In this document: positions 1 through 9,900 of the stretch, one piece after another
Numbering within the stretch: position 1 is the first letter of the stretch
Layout of the letters: every line of letters starts with the position of its first letter
Assembly (NCBI GenBank): GCA_947471745.1
Contig: CANJKZ010000092.1
Location: 1,178,001-1,242,000, forward strand
Reading direction: 5' to 3'
Length of the DNA stretch: 64,000 nt
Source of the DNA: Closterium sp. Naga37s-1
Taxonomy: Eukaryota > Streptophyta > Zygnematophyceae > Desmidiales > Closteriaceae
Position numbers and translations under genes: made by a program
The notes under the pieces: model-generated
Databases searched by the model: none
What the model was told of the DNA's origin: nothing
What the model saw: only the letters and a program-made list of their open reading frames with translations

Positions 1-210
1 CGCTGGAGCTTCCCGTGACGATCGACACCAACACTATCGGCGACACCAGCGGGGCGTACCACGTCGCGACTCTCACGGCAGCGGCAGTCCAAGTCACCGT
101 CCCCGACGAACCTGCAGAACAAGTCGGACCGGAAACCGCAGCAGCAATATTAGCACGGGAGAAGGAGCTTTACGCGCGCACTAAGGGATACCGGGCTGAC
201 GGAGACATAT

Positions 211-800
211 TGTCAGAATCCCAACCACTAGACCATTGGGATAAAAGGGCTTGTTAAGTAGCGGGTCAGTGCGCCCATAACCCCCCAGGCCAACATGCCT
301 GTAACCCTTCCCTAGGATCAATCGGGGATCACCAGTGGACCTCTGACACCCCCCCGCACTGGGATGCCCGAAGTGCACACACTGGGATTCGAACCCGAGA
401 CCTTCGCTCTGATAACATTTGTTGGCCCAGCCTGCTACCGACTGGGTTAAAAGAGCATGTTTGTATGGTGGGTAGCACACCCATAACCCCCCAGGCCGCG
501 CCTGTAGCCCTCCCACACTCAACTCGGGACGATCCCAGTGCCCCACCAACAATCTCCCCCTCACTGGGGTCGTCTCCTCCTCACTTGGGGCTCGTTTGGG
601 CACTGGCGCTCGCTTGGCGCACACTGGGATTCGAACCGGAGACCTTTCCCTCTGATACCACTTGTTGGAATCCCAACCACTAGACCATTGGGATAAAAGG
701 GCTTGTTAAGTAGCGGGTCAGTGCGCCCATAACCCCCCAGGCCAACATGCCTGTAACCCTTCCCTAGGATCAATCGGGGATCACCAGTGGACCTCTGACA
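211..800 (-). mobile_element. Miniature LTR element (TRIM) nested in element A
   Basis: A 590-bp element bounded by two 138-bp direct repeats (211-348 and 663-800) that begin TG and end CA and differ at only two bases. The flanks carry a perfect 5-bp target-site duplication CATAT (206-210 and 801-805). On the minus strand a primer binding site TGGTATCAGA (660-651), the initiator-Met type, lies two bases inside the right repeat. A G-rich tract (349-360) sits against the left repeat as polypurine tract. The internal part is non-coding and holds a diverged third LTR-like copy (about 418-545) with its own PBS-like and tRNA-like stretch. Joining the sequence across the insertion restores the element A reading frame region. 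Confidence 0.85.
627..687 (-). promoter_or_regulatory. tRNA-like Pol III A box and B box across the TRIM LTR/PBS junction
   Basis: On the minus strand TGGTCTAGTGG (687-677) matches a tRNA A box and GGTTCGAATCC (637-627) matches a B box. They are 39 nt apart, a normal spacing for a type 2 Pol III promoter. The A box lies in the LTR, the B box in the internal region, and the primer binding site is between them. A second B box is at 395-385. Whether it is transcribed is unknown; no complete tRNA fold is claimed. Confidence 0.5.
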
Positions 801-805
801 CATAT

Positions 806-1497
806 GGCATCAACGCATGGGACACCCATCAATTGAAGTGCTCAACAACTGCATCAACGCAAACGACTTTGCGGCAGACGCACTGTTGCTGCCGGATGGA
901 AAATTACTTAAACCAAGAACTGACCTACCCAACTGCACCGTCTGCCCGGTAGCCGCGCTTCGCCACACGCCTTTCGCCGAAAAGATCCCGGGGGCCGAAC
1001 GCTACAAGCCGCTGGAGAAGGTCTACAGCGATTTCTGGTGCTCACGTCGAAGGGAGTTGGAGGGGAGCAGTACACCTTCATCGACGCTGGCACACGCTTC
1101 GTCTGGGCCGTGAATGTCAGCGACCGCTACCTTGCCAGTGCCTCGAAGTCTGGCTCAGCATGGCGGAGACTCAAAGTGACGGACACAAACTGAAGGCGTT
1201 CCAGACAGACGGAGCCCTGGAGTACTAGACGGACGACTTCAAAACCCTCTGCAAGCAAAAGGGGATCAAGCGGATGATATCTCTTCCTTACGCCCACGAG
1301 CAGCAGGGATTGGCCGAGCAAACCAACAGGAGCCTCGCGACAAAAATGCGAGCCCTGGTGAAGTAGTCGGCTGTGCCAACCAAATATTGGCCCTTCGCGA
1401 TGGCGCATGCAGTCCGGCTGCACAACATGCTCTCCTCAAAGGCACTGCCCAACAACAGCTCACCCTTCAAAGAGTGGACCGGAAAACACCCTGACGC
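806..1497 (+). pseudogene. Integrase region of copia element A, broken
   Basis: The stretch around 812-1040 encodes the zinc-finger part that precedes the copia integrase: a QRMGHPS-like motif, then NCTVCPVAAL, the second Cys pair of the HHCC finger. After a frameshift near 1040 the frame with YTFIDAGTRFVWAVN continues the catalytic core. In-frame TAG codons occur in the block following the second catalytic Asp (near 1227) and after the catalytic Glu region (near 1365). Element E gives the intact counterpart. I infer that no functional integrase is made. Confidence 0.75.
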
Positions 1498-3672
1498 ATG
1501 CTGCGGGTATTTGGGTGTATGGTACAATATCGCCCCCACCAAACCGAAAAATTTGAGGACCGCGCCCGCTGGGGCATTCACCTCGGAATCGAATCCGAGT
1601 ACCACGCCTGGACGATCCTGGATTTCACTACCCACCAGCTCACGCGTTCACGTGACTGCATCTTCTACGAAAGACTGACCCTGCCACTGTACCGCCAGCA
1701 CCGCACTGCACAGAACGCTCCAGACAGCATCTTTCAGGGACAGCACAGCTACGCCAATGACGAGGACGACGTCGACGTGGCAGGTGAACAGCCAGACGAC
1801 GCCGCAGCAGATGAAGCACCCTTCATCCCCGTTACGGAGCAGATCGGCACACCCACATATCTTCCTACAGATACCACTCCACACGAAGCAGTACAGGCAC
1901 AGCATGATTATGCAAGTGCAGAAATGCACTCACCCATGAACGAAGATCCAACTCGCGACACTTCCCGCGACACCATTCGCAACATCCCTGGCGACGACGA
2001 CGACGTGGTCGAAGTTACCACCACAGCCGAATCCAACCTTACGGGTCTTCGCATCCTCGGCCTCGCTGTCGCCGTTCGGGGTAACCAGCAGCTGGTCGAG
2101 CCCACCACCGTTCGCCAGGCTCTCAGCGGGGCCGATGCTGAGAAGTGGAGAGCCGCCATGGCCGCAGAAGTTGCCGCACTCCAGCGTCGCGGCACCTGGA
2201 AGCTGGTACCAAGACGCCACGCAAAGGGGAGGAAAATCATTATAGGAAAATGGGTCTTCAGGATCAAAACTCTCCCGGACGGAACTGTCGAGAAATACAA
2301 AGCGCGCTGGGTGGTCCGCGGATTCGAGCAGACAAAATTCGTGGACTACAACCAAACCTTCGCACCTGTCGGCCGTCACACCTTCGTGCGGATTCTTCTC
2401 TGCATCGACGCCGTGAAACAGCGGCCCCTCCACAAAATTGACGTCTCCAACGCGTTTCTCTACGCGATCGTCGATGCCATCATCTACGTCGAACAGCCAC
2501 ACGCGTTCGAGGAAGACGGTGACGCCATCTGCGTCCTCCAAAAGTCCCTGTACGGCATCAAGCAGGCGCCACGCCTGTGGCAGCAGTACCTTCACTCCGT
2601 CCTCATCGAGCTCGGATTCCAGCAGCTTCCCCACGATCAGGGGATGTACCGGCTCGAATCCCGCGGCCATTTCATCCTCCTCGTCGCCTACGTGGACGAT
2701 CTTCTCTACACCGGAGACGACACGGACCTGCTCGATCGCTTCGAACGTGACATCCAGGAGAAGCTAGAGGTGACCATCGCCCATGAAGTCACCCAATTCC
2801 TCGGCCTCAAACTCACCCAGACCGCCGACACGATCCACCTCTCCGCCGCGAATTACGCCGAAACACTCGCTAATAAGTTTGGCATCGCTCCCGTCGGCAT
2901 CATTACCCCGTTCCGCTCTCCTCCGCCTACCCACGAGCCCGACACTACTCCGCTCTCACCGGCCGATCACCGCCTCTACCAGCAGCAGCTCGGGTGCCTA
3001 CTGTTCGCCGTCATCACATGCCGCCCGGACCTATCCTACATTGCCAGCCAGCTCGCCCAGTACCTGCGCCGACCTGAAGGGGAGAACCTGGCAGACCTGC
3101 GCCGCGCCTTACAGTACTTCATCTCCACGCCCGATGTTGGCCTCACCTACAAGGCAAACTTAACGGCTCCACTACAGCTCAACGGCTACGTAGATGCTGA
3201 CCACGCTGGGGACGCAGACAACAGGAGGTCCCGCACAGGCTTCATTTTCAAACTTGAACCTGCAGGGACCATCTCCTGGAACTCCACAAAACAAGAACTC
3301 ATCGCCCTTTCGTCAGCAGAAGCAGAATTCATCGCAGGAAGCGCAGCAGTTCGCGAATGCCTCTACCTCACGGAGCTCCTACGGGAAACGAAGACGGCGA
3401 TGAACGGGTCCTTCAAGTTACTCTGCGACAACCAGAGTGCGATTAAAATCGCAAACAAGCCGGGCTTTGTCAACCGCATGAAACAAATCACCCTGCGTTA
3501 CTTCTTCGTCAAGGACAAAATCGACAAAGGGAAGGTCCAGCTCACCTACTGCCCAACTGGCGAAATGGCAGCTGATTTCCTGACGAAGAAACCGCCACGC
3601 CAGAAGTTCCAGTACTGCTCGGACATGTGCGGAGTTGTCCGAAAGAGCCATGTGGCGCACCTCCAAGAATGA
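1498..3672 (+). CDS. Copia reverse transcriptase-RNase H, element A
   Basis: An open frame of 724 codons with no stop. It holds the end of the integrase C-terminal region, an acidic linker, then the copia reverse transcriptase: the KWVFRIKTLPDGT block, the FAPVGRH block, and a catalytic YVDDLLYTG (near 2690-2715). The RNase H part follows, with GYVDADHAGD, the SSAEAEF block and a C-terminal CDNQSAIKIANKPGF. The 5' start is not a real initiation site, because the polyprotein should begin far upstream; this is the open 3' part of a damaged gag-pol. The frame is well conserved against element E. Confidence 0.85.
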   Translation: MLRVFGCMVQYRPHQTEKFEDRARWGIHLGIESEYHAWTILDFTTHQLTRSRDCIFYERLTLPLYRQHRTAQNAPDSIFQGQHSYANDEDDVDVAGEQPDDAAADEAPFIPVTEQIGTPTYLPTDTTPHEAVQAQHDYASAEMHSPMNEDPTRDTSRDTIRNIPGDDDDVVEVTTTAESNLTGLRILGLAVAVRGNQQLVEPTTVRQALSGADAEKWRAAMAAEVAALQRRGTWKLVPRRHAKGRKIIIGKWVFRIKTLPDGTVEKYKARWVVRGFEQTKFVDYNQTFAPVGRHTFVRILLCIDAVKQRPLHKIDVSNAFLYAIVDAIIYVEQPHAFEEDGDAICVLQKSLYGIKQAPRLWQQYLHSVLIELGFQQLPHDQGMYRLESRGHFILLVAYVDDLLYTGDDTDLLDRFERDIQEKLEVTIAHEVTQFLGLKLTQTADTIHLSAANYAETLANKFGIAPVGIITPFRSPPPTHEPDTTPLSPADHRLYQQQLGCLLFAVITCRPDLSYIASQLAQYLRRPEGENLADLRRALQYFISTPDVGLTYKANLTAPLQLNGYVDADHAGDADNRRSRTGFIFKLEPAGTISWNSTKQELIALSSAEAEFIAGSAAVRECLYLTELLRETKTAMNGSFKLLCDNQSAIKIANKPGFVNRMKQITLRYFFVKDKIDKGKVQLTYCPTGEMAADFLTKKPPRQKFQYCSDMCGVVRKSHVAHLQE

Positions 3673-3679
3673 AGGGGAG

Positions 3680-4145
3680 TGTTGGAGTATGAAGGGAATT
3701 ACATTTAACATTCCCGTAGGTGCAGCAGTACCGCACCCGCCACTATCGAAGCAGCACTAGCAGCTGTGTCGGATCAGCCTATATCAAGGGCAGGAAGGTC
3801 AATAGTCACAAAGTCAACTGTCGCGACTGCTGACCATCTGGACCGACGTTTGACCTACTGTCGAGGAATGGCAACAGGCGTAACCGCACGTACAGGTTAC
3901 ATGCAGCGACTCGGTAACAAGGAAGAAGTGCAATAGTCTGAGTCACTGTAGAAATGCCTGTAAAGCAGTTAGAATAAGGGAATGTATCCCTCAGAGTACA
4001 TGGCTAGCTAGAACTATGTATCATGTGTGTAATCTTTGTTTTAAACAACTCTAACACATACGTTCACACTACTTGTTGTGCTCATACATGAAACTGGCAA
4101 GAGTTTCACTAGAAAACGTTTTTGAACAAGAAGAGTGGTAAAGTC
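3680..4145 (+). repeat. 3' LTR of copia element A, interrupted by element B
   Basis: It begins TGTTGG directly after a purine tract (AATGAAGGGGAG) that follows the pol stop codon. A block near 3970-4010 resembles the LTR of element E. Element B inserted at 4145, so the true end of this LTR may lie beyond 9157; I could not place it. Confidence 0.6.
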
Positions 4146-4277
4146 TGTCAGAAAAAACGAGCAGGAATGATTGCATTGAGATCAAACTGAGTACAAGTAC
4201 TAACCCTAATTGGGTTGTACCCCATATAGGCTACCCCACTACAGCCTACACAACATAAGCAGCATTATAGTTTGACA
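4146..4277 (-). repeat. 3' LTR of copia element B
   Basis: Reads TGTCAG...TTGACA on the + strand. It pairs with 9024-9156 and is flanked by the TSD AAGTC. Confidence 0.85.
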
Positions 4278-4799
4278 CACCCCCATAGGCAAAGTGGGGG
4301 AGAACAAGGGGTCACATGACCAGTCAAAAGAAGCAAACCAAGCTCAGGGTGGATCACGAAGTCACCACACACTCTGAGCACAAGCAAGTGGCCACAAGGC
4401 CAGTTCACATGCAGAGTTATATATATGGGAACAAGCAGTACAATGATCACAACCTAGCAAGTGTAAGCATGCAGGTACAAGTATATAGATCACAGTACAA
4501 GCAAAGTCAAGAAGTGCGACCAGCTCGAACAGGAGGGCGCGGACGCGGAGCACGACGACCAGCTCGAACAGGCGAGGCAGGGCGAGACGCAGGCTCACGA
4601 CGCTCTGTAAGAGAGTCTGTCTGCTCAGTGTAAGGAGAGGGAGTAGGCAGCGGGGAGTCTGGCTGTAACTATGGCTGCGACTGGTCAGGCGGTGGACGCA
4701 GAAAAGGAGGAGATAGGCCAGTAGAAGACGGGAGACTAAGAACCTGGCGAAGCACCGAGCCAGGTGGCGGCAGAGACGACGGCGACGGTGGAGCGAAAA

Positions 4800-6230
4800 A
4801 CAGGTGCCGCGGCACAGTGCCTCCAGCACTAGTACGGCCAGCTCCAGCGCCCCCAGCACCTCCAGCACCTCCAGCACCTCCAGCACCTCCAGCACCACCA
4901 GCTCCAGCAGCTCCAGTACCTCCAGTACGAGCACCTACGGGACCAGCAGCTCCAGCACCTCCAGCACCTCCAGCACTAGCAGCACCAGTACCTCCAGTAC
5001 CTCCAGTAGCAGTATCACCACCAGCTCCGGCAGCTCCAGTGCCTCCAGTACGAGCCCGGGACCAGCAGCTCCAGCACCTCCAGTACCTCCAGTAGCAGTA
5101 GCACCACCAGCTCCGGCAGCTCCAGTGCCTCCAGTACGAGCACCGCCGGGACCACCAGCTCCAGCACCTCCAGTACCTCCAGTAGCAGTAGCACCACCAG
5201 CTCCGGCAGCTCCAGTGCCTCCAGTACGAGCACCTCTGGGACCAGCAGCTCCAGTACCTCCAATACGAGCACCTCCGGGACTAGCAGCTCCAGCACCTCG
5301 AGCAGCAGCAGCACCACCAGCTCCAGCAGCTCCAGAAACTCCACTACCTCCAGTACCTCCAGCACTAGCAGCACCACCAGCTCCGGCAGCTCCAGCGCCA
5401 CCAGCACGAGCACCCCCGGGACCAGCAATGCCAGCACCACCAGCACCTCCAGCACTAGCAGCTCCAGGGCCTCCAACTCCAGCAGCGCCACTTCGAAGGC
5501 TATAGCGCCGAGCGTACCACTCGCGCAACTGTTGTGGTGAGAGAGGCTCCCGCTGGCTAGACCGCTGGGGCGAGGCACCAGTGGGACCTCCAGGACTAGT
5601 AGCTCTAGCACCTCCAGTACCTCCAGTACCTCCAGTACTAGCAGTACCTCCAGCACCTCCAGGAATAGCAGCTCCAGGGCCTCCAGCTCCAGCAGCGCCA
5701 CTCCGAAGGCTACAGCGCCGAGCGTACCACTCGCGCAACTGCTGTGGTGAGAGAGGCTCCCGTAGTGTAGACGCAGGACCCCTAGGCTCAGCACCCCCAG
5801 ACTCAGCACCCCCAGGCTTCGCACGCGCAGGCTCAGCACCCCCAAGCTCCAAACCCGCAGGCTCAGCACACCCAGGCTCTGCACGCTCAGGCTTAGCACC
5901 TACAGGCTCTGCACGCTCAGGCTCCGCAACCGCAGGCTCAGCACCCCTAGACGCAGCACCCCGAGCAGCACCAGAGTCACCTGTGACCTCGACAGGCTCA
6001 ACCAAGGAGAGTGGGTCTACCCGAGACACACCTGAAGGAGCAGGACCCTGAGGGGGGAGGGGGTCTACCAGAGGGGGACCTGGAGCGAGGAAGAGCGGCA
6101 GGGGGGAGGAGAGGGGCAGTGCGGTAGGGGAAGAGACAGTAAAAGGGAACCGACTCGTCGAACGTGACGTCCTGAGAGGGTAGGACACGGCGCGAGGTGG
6201 GGTGGTAAAACTGCCAACCAGGCGCGTCAG
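4800..6230 (-). pseudogene. Low-complexity Ala/Gly/Pro linker of copia element B
   Basis: On the minus strand this is read as long runs of GGTGG, GAAGPGGA and PGGA-like units interspersed with a REPLSPQQLREWYARR block that occurs twice (near 5510-5560 and 5710-5760). This is the serine/proline/glycine-rich spacer that in this copia family joins integrase to reverse transcriptase. The + strand reads Ser/Thr-rich or Pro/Ala-rich, which is a shadow. The DNA is a string of imperfect CAGCTCCAG/CACCTCCAG units. The family's normal continuation into RT is absent here. Confidence 0.7.
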
Positions 6231-7063
6231 GGGGAAAGCCAAGGAAGACGCAGGGAACGGCGCGCGAGGAGAGCTTGTCCGCGGAGGTATCGCGGACAAA
6301 GGCACGACAGCCCCAGACCCGGAACACCGACGCATCGCCAACCTCTCCCGTCCAACGCAGTGTAGGCGAGGTCTCCGGCAAGGAGACACGGGGGCCAGAG
6401 GTTGAGCTGATGCGCAGCGTACCGTACCGCAAACGGCCACAGAAAATGGGGAGCAGCCGCATGGATCATGGACGTACGAGCCACCTCCATGACTAAGCCA
6501 ATGCGGCGCTCAGCAATCCCATTTTGCTGAGGAGAGGCTGGAACCATGAACGACAGGAGGATGCCCTCCCCACGACAAAAGTCCCGCAAGAGGTCGGAGG
6601 AGAACTCACCACCTCTGTCAGAGTGCAGACGCAAGACAGGAAGGTCCGTGTCGAACCGCTCGCGGAGCTGGAGACGGACAGTGCGGATCCAAGGGATCAA
6701 AACATCAGAGACCTCCCCCTTGCTGCGCAAGGGGAAGACCGTGGTGTAACGCGAGTAGTCGTCAACAACCAGCAGAAAGTATCGCTCGCGGCCCTGTCCC
6801 TGGACGCGGGTTGGGCCCCACACGTCCATGTGGAGAGTCTGCAGGGAAGGAGTCGTCGGGGAAACGAGGAGGAGTGAGGAGCGGCGCGCTGCCGCCCCTC
6901 GACACAGGGAAGGCAGGGAGGGGCAGGCGAGTGTGGGAGGGGAGGCAGAGACCTGGGAAGACCAGAGACAAGGAGGCGGGAGTGCATGCCACGGAGGCGT
7001 GGCAGGGAGGGGTGTCCTAGGCGGTGGTGCCAAAGGAGAATCTGGTGCGACAGGAGGCGACAC
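6227..7063 (-). pseudogene. Copia integrase core, element B
   Basis: A 278-codon frame on the minus strand with the catalytic core in order: HMDVWGPTR, VVDDYSRYTTVFPL, a LRLHSDRGGEFSS second-Asp block, and SPQQNGIAERR for the third acidic residue. The HHCC finger upstream (about 7063-7200) is in another frame, and the C-terminal part shifts frame again near 6300. Integrase is recognisable but the copy is frameshifted. Confidence 0.75.
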
Positions 7064-7379
7064 GAACAGGGGGCTGCTAGCTGACCTGACGTGGACGCAG
7101 ACGCAGCTACCTGAGAACGCTCAGTAGTCAGTGTGTACAGGCTCGACCCAGGCCGGCGGGTGAACGTGGCCAGGTGACGGCCCGTCCGTGCACACGTGCA
7201 GATCACCACACGCTGTCCTCCAAGGATAAAGGTATCAACCCAAGCATCCTGAAGGACGGCGTTACTCACCAAGTTCGTAGAGAACGAGGGGAGGTGAAGA
7301 CCTGACAGTGAGCCAGACGGAACCGCCGGACACGGGAGAATAGTGGAGGAACGTGCACGAACCGGTCCCCCAGAGGGGT

Positions 7380-8184
7380 CAGCCAGAGAGACTGCAACCG
7401 GTGCTACGAGTGGTGTGACTGTGGTGCTGTCGCGACTCAGTGGGAAGCACCTGAGTCAAGCGTGAAGGTGTGCAAGGCCTCAGCAGGCGCAGTACCAGAG
7501 ACCTAGAGCAGACTCACCAGCACCTAAAGCAGCAGCCGCTATACCAGGGTCGGGCGGCACACACAGGTAACATTCACCCTGAGTACTAATAGACAAAGCA
7601 TACATGGCAGTGAGGATAGCGTCATAGTCTAGAGCAAAGATATCCACCTTGTTCCGAAGCAGCTCTAGCCAGCGGGGGAGCTCAGCCTCGTCGCCAAACA
7701 CTGCACGCCAGGCGTCGCTCAGACAGGCGAAGCATCGAGCCTGTGTGTGACCAAATGTCCCGCAAGTCTGACCAGCCCGATCACCTGTGCGAATGACGTA
7801 CGGGCAGCTGACAGTACTCCAAGTCCCCCCACTCTGAGCGTACCACTCACAAAGCTGCTGGGGTGTAAGGGTCTCGCGCGGACGCCGCTTCAGCTGCATC
7901 TGGCCACCGCCAGAAAGTCCGCACTGAAAAGCTCCACCGCGACTGCTATTACGGCCGCCGCCACCACACCTACTGGCGTACCACTCACGAAGCTGCTGGG
8001 GCGGAAGGGTCTCGCGCGGACGCCGCTGCAGCTGCATCTGGCCACCGCCAGAAACTCCCCACCGAACAGCTCCACAGCGAAGGAGGCGCGACCAGTAGGA
8101 TAGTACGGAGGGAAGGCAGTAGCACAAGCAGCAGTAGCAGCAGTAAGAGCAGTAGAGCGGCTCGGTGAGGCTAGGCTGCAGCAC
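7380..8184 (-). pseudogene. Gag and protease site of copia element B
   Basis: The minus frame 8184-7480 includes two copies of a REWYA-containing block, a Cys/His motif (TCGTFGHTQARCFAC) and a 3' Gag part ending in YLCVPPDPGIAAAALG. Just after it (7470-7430) an in-frame TLDSGAS protease active site is followed by a stop. This corresponds to gag plus protease of the same family as element C. The start of gag is not clear, because it runs into the repetitive leader. Confidence 0.55.
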
Positions 8185-8219
8185 CTACAGCACTCCTAGC
8201 AGCACCTCCACCAGCAGCA

Positions 8220-8960
8220 GCAGTAGCACGAGCAGCAGGGCCGATCGGGTTGGGCAGGGCGGCTCGGGCTCGGCGGCGCTGCTCGGCCTGGGCGGCGCGG
8301 GCAGCAGGGCGCGCGCTGTGCAGGGCAGCAGGGCGCGACGCGCGGGCTGCAGCAGAGCGCGACACGCAGGGCAGCAGGGCACGACGCGTGGGGCAGCAGG
8401 GCGCGACGCGCGGGCTGCAGCAGAGCGCGACGCGGGGCAGCATAGCGTGACGCGCGGGCTGCTGGAGGGCGCGACGCGCAGGGCAGCAGGGTCGTGCGGG
8501 CTGCAGCAGGGCGCGATGCGCAGAGCAGTAGAGCGCGACGCGCGGGCTGCAACAGGGCGCGACGCGCAGGGCAACAGGGTGCGGGCTGCAGCAGGACGCG
8601 GGGCAAGGCAGGGCGTGCGCGGGGCAGCGCGACGCGGGGCAGGGCAGGGGATGCGCGGGGCAGCGCGACGCGGGGCAGGGCAGGGCGTGCGCGGGGCAGC
8701 GCGATGCGGGGCAGGGCAGGGCGTGCGCGGGGCAGCGCGACGCGGGGCAGGGCAGGGCGTGCGCGGGGCAGCGCGACGCGGGGCAGGGCAGGGCGTGCGC
8801 GGGGCAGCGCGACGCGGGGCAGGGCAGGGCGTGCGCGGGGCAGCGCGACGCGGGGCAGGGCAGGGTGTACACGGGCAGTGCGACGCAAGGCAGGGCAGGG
8901 CAGGGCGCGCGCTGACGGCGCAGTGCAGGGCAGGGCGTGGGGTAACGCAGTAACCGCATT
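8220..8960 (-). repeat. GC-rich tandem-repeat leader of copia element B
   Basis: Between gag and the PBS lies GC-rich DNA made of GGGCAG and GCGCGACGCG words. From about 8620 to 8870 it is a clean tandem array with a 36-bp period, about seven units. Both strands are open in several frames only because the unit length is a multiple of three; no protein is claimed. A similar but unordered leader is in element C (about 23100-24240). Confidence 0.8.
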
Positions 8961-9023
8961 CGGTCAATAGGTAATGGTGGGCCCGAAAAGAAACGGTCCT
9001 ACGGACCTACTGCTCTGATACCA

Positions 9024-9156
9024 TGACAAAAACTAACGAGCAGGAATGATTGCATTGAGATCAAACTGAGTACAACTACTAACCCTAATTGGGTTGTACC
9101 CCATGTAGGCTACCCCACTGCAGCCTACACAACATAAGCAACATTATAGTTTGACA
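9024..9156 (-). repeat. 5' LTR of copia element B
   Basis: 133 bp, TGACAAAAAC...AGTTTGACA on the + strand. The PBS TGGTATCAGAGC is immediately inside on the minus strand, and the TSD AAGTC follows at 9157. Confidence 0.85.
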
Positions 9157-9900
9157 AAGTCGATATTGCAAAAAGTGCATGCAATACAATAAATAACATA
9201 GCATGGTGGCTGACTAGCACAGTACGCAGACGACTTGCCAACGTAGCATGAGGAAGGCGGCATGCCATTGCTGTAGCAAGGCGGCTTGCCAGCGCTGTGT
9301 CAAACTATATTTTATATGTGTGTTAGTTTCTAGGGATATGCATTGGTGAAAAGGCTTGTACTTGTGTTCCTGTTCCCAACTATCGAGTGCAATTTTTCTA
9401 TCAACATGGTATTTTCGCTAGGTTAGGTCGCTTCAGGTCCTCTCCGTATCTCCTAAGCTGTTTCCTAGCCAACCCTAAATAAGTTATGTCGAAATTGCTC
9501 TTCGGACTCGTTCCCTAGTGCGCCCCGCTGCCTCGTTTTCTAGCGCGCCCTGCTACCTTGTGCCCCCAGCCTCGTTTTCTAGCGCCCCCCCACTGCCCCG
9601 TCGCCCAGCGCGCCCTAATGCCTCGTCGCCCAATGCACCCTGCTGCCCCGCTGCTGCCCCGTCGCCCAATGCGCGCTTGCTACAACAGCATCGGCAGTTG
9701 TGCATTACTGCCCTTTAGCGCGAGCAGCGGCAGCAGCACGTCGCTAACTCATTATTACAAGCAGCAGCAGCAGCAGTAGCAGCAGCGCAGCCGCTGCTAT
9801 TGCTGCCTAGGCCACCACCGCCAATGCTCCCCAAGCCGCTCCCGCCGCTGCTTCCTAGGCACCGCCGCCATCGCCGCCACTACTGCGTAGGCTGCTGCCG
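9157..9900. other. Non-coding flank with GC-rich imperfect repeats
   Basis: The continuation of whatever element B inserted into. The first 350 bases are AT-balanced, and 9230-9300 has a short repeat of GGCGGCTTGCCA-like words. From about 9500 the DNA becomes a series of imperfect GCCCCGCTGCC/CGTTTTCTAGCGC units, compositionally like the copia leaders. No gene is supported. Confidence 0.5.

Larger units (their letters stand above)
1..4145 (+). mobile_element. Copia element A, decayed, 5' end outside window
   Basis: This is a Ty1/copia element read on the + strand. Order seen: a region before the integrase (15-210), a nested TRIM (211-800), the integrase zinc-finger region (about 806-1040), a broken integrase core (1040-1480), an intact reverse transcriptase-RNase H frame (1498-3672), a polypurine stretch, and a 3' LTR starting TGTTGGAGTATG at 3680. 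The protein is clearly related to intact element E of this window; both LTRs share a segment around an AATAAGGGAATGTA motif. The integrase carries a frameshift near 1040 and two in-frame TAG codons (about 1227 and 1365), so this copy is dead. The 3' end of the LTR is not defined, because element B inserted at 4145/4146 and the flank resumes at 9157. Confidence 0.85.
4146..9156 (-). mobile_element. Copia element B, complete ends but lacking RT/RNase H
   Basis: LTRs of 132-133 bp (4146-4277 and 9024-9156) with TG...CA ends and a perfect 5-bp TSD AAGTC (4141-4145 and 9157-9161). On the minus strand the PBS TGGTATCAGAGC starts at 9023 and a polypurine tract (TATGGGGGTG) abuts 4277. Between them, in minus order: a GC-rich repeat leader, gag, protease site, integrase and a long Ala/Gly/Pro linker, then directly the 3' end. 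No reverse transcriptase or RNase H is present. The two LTRs differ at several positions (about 5%), so the insertion is older than elements E and the gypsy element. It must have moved with enzymes from a relative such as element C, or lost RT after insertion. Confidence 0.85.

Noticed and set aside
361-700. Genuine tRNA genes (A and B boxes present)
   Set aside because: No acceptor stem or full cloverleaf could be made; the boxes belong to an LTR-bounded element with target duplication.
8165-8970. Arg/Gly/Ala- and Pro/Cys/Ala-rich frames of 260 codons on both strands
   Set aside because: Products of the 36-bp GC-rich array in a retrotransposon leader; composition only, no domain.
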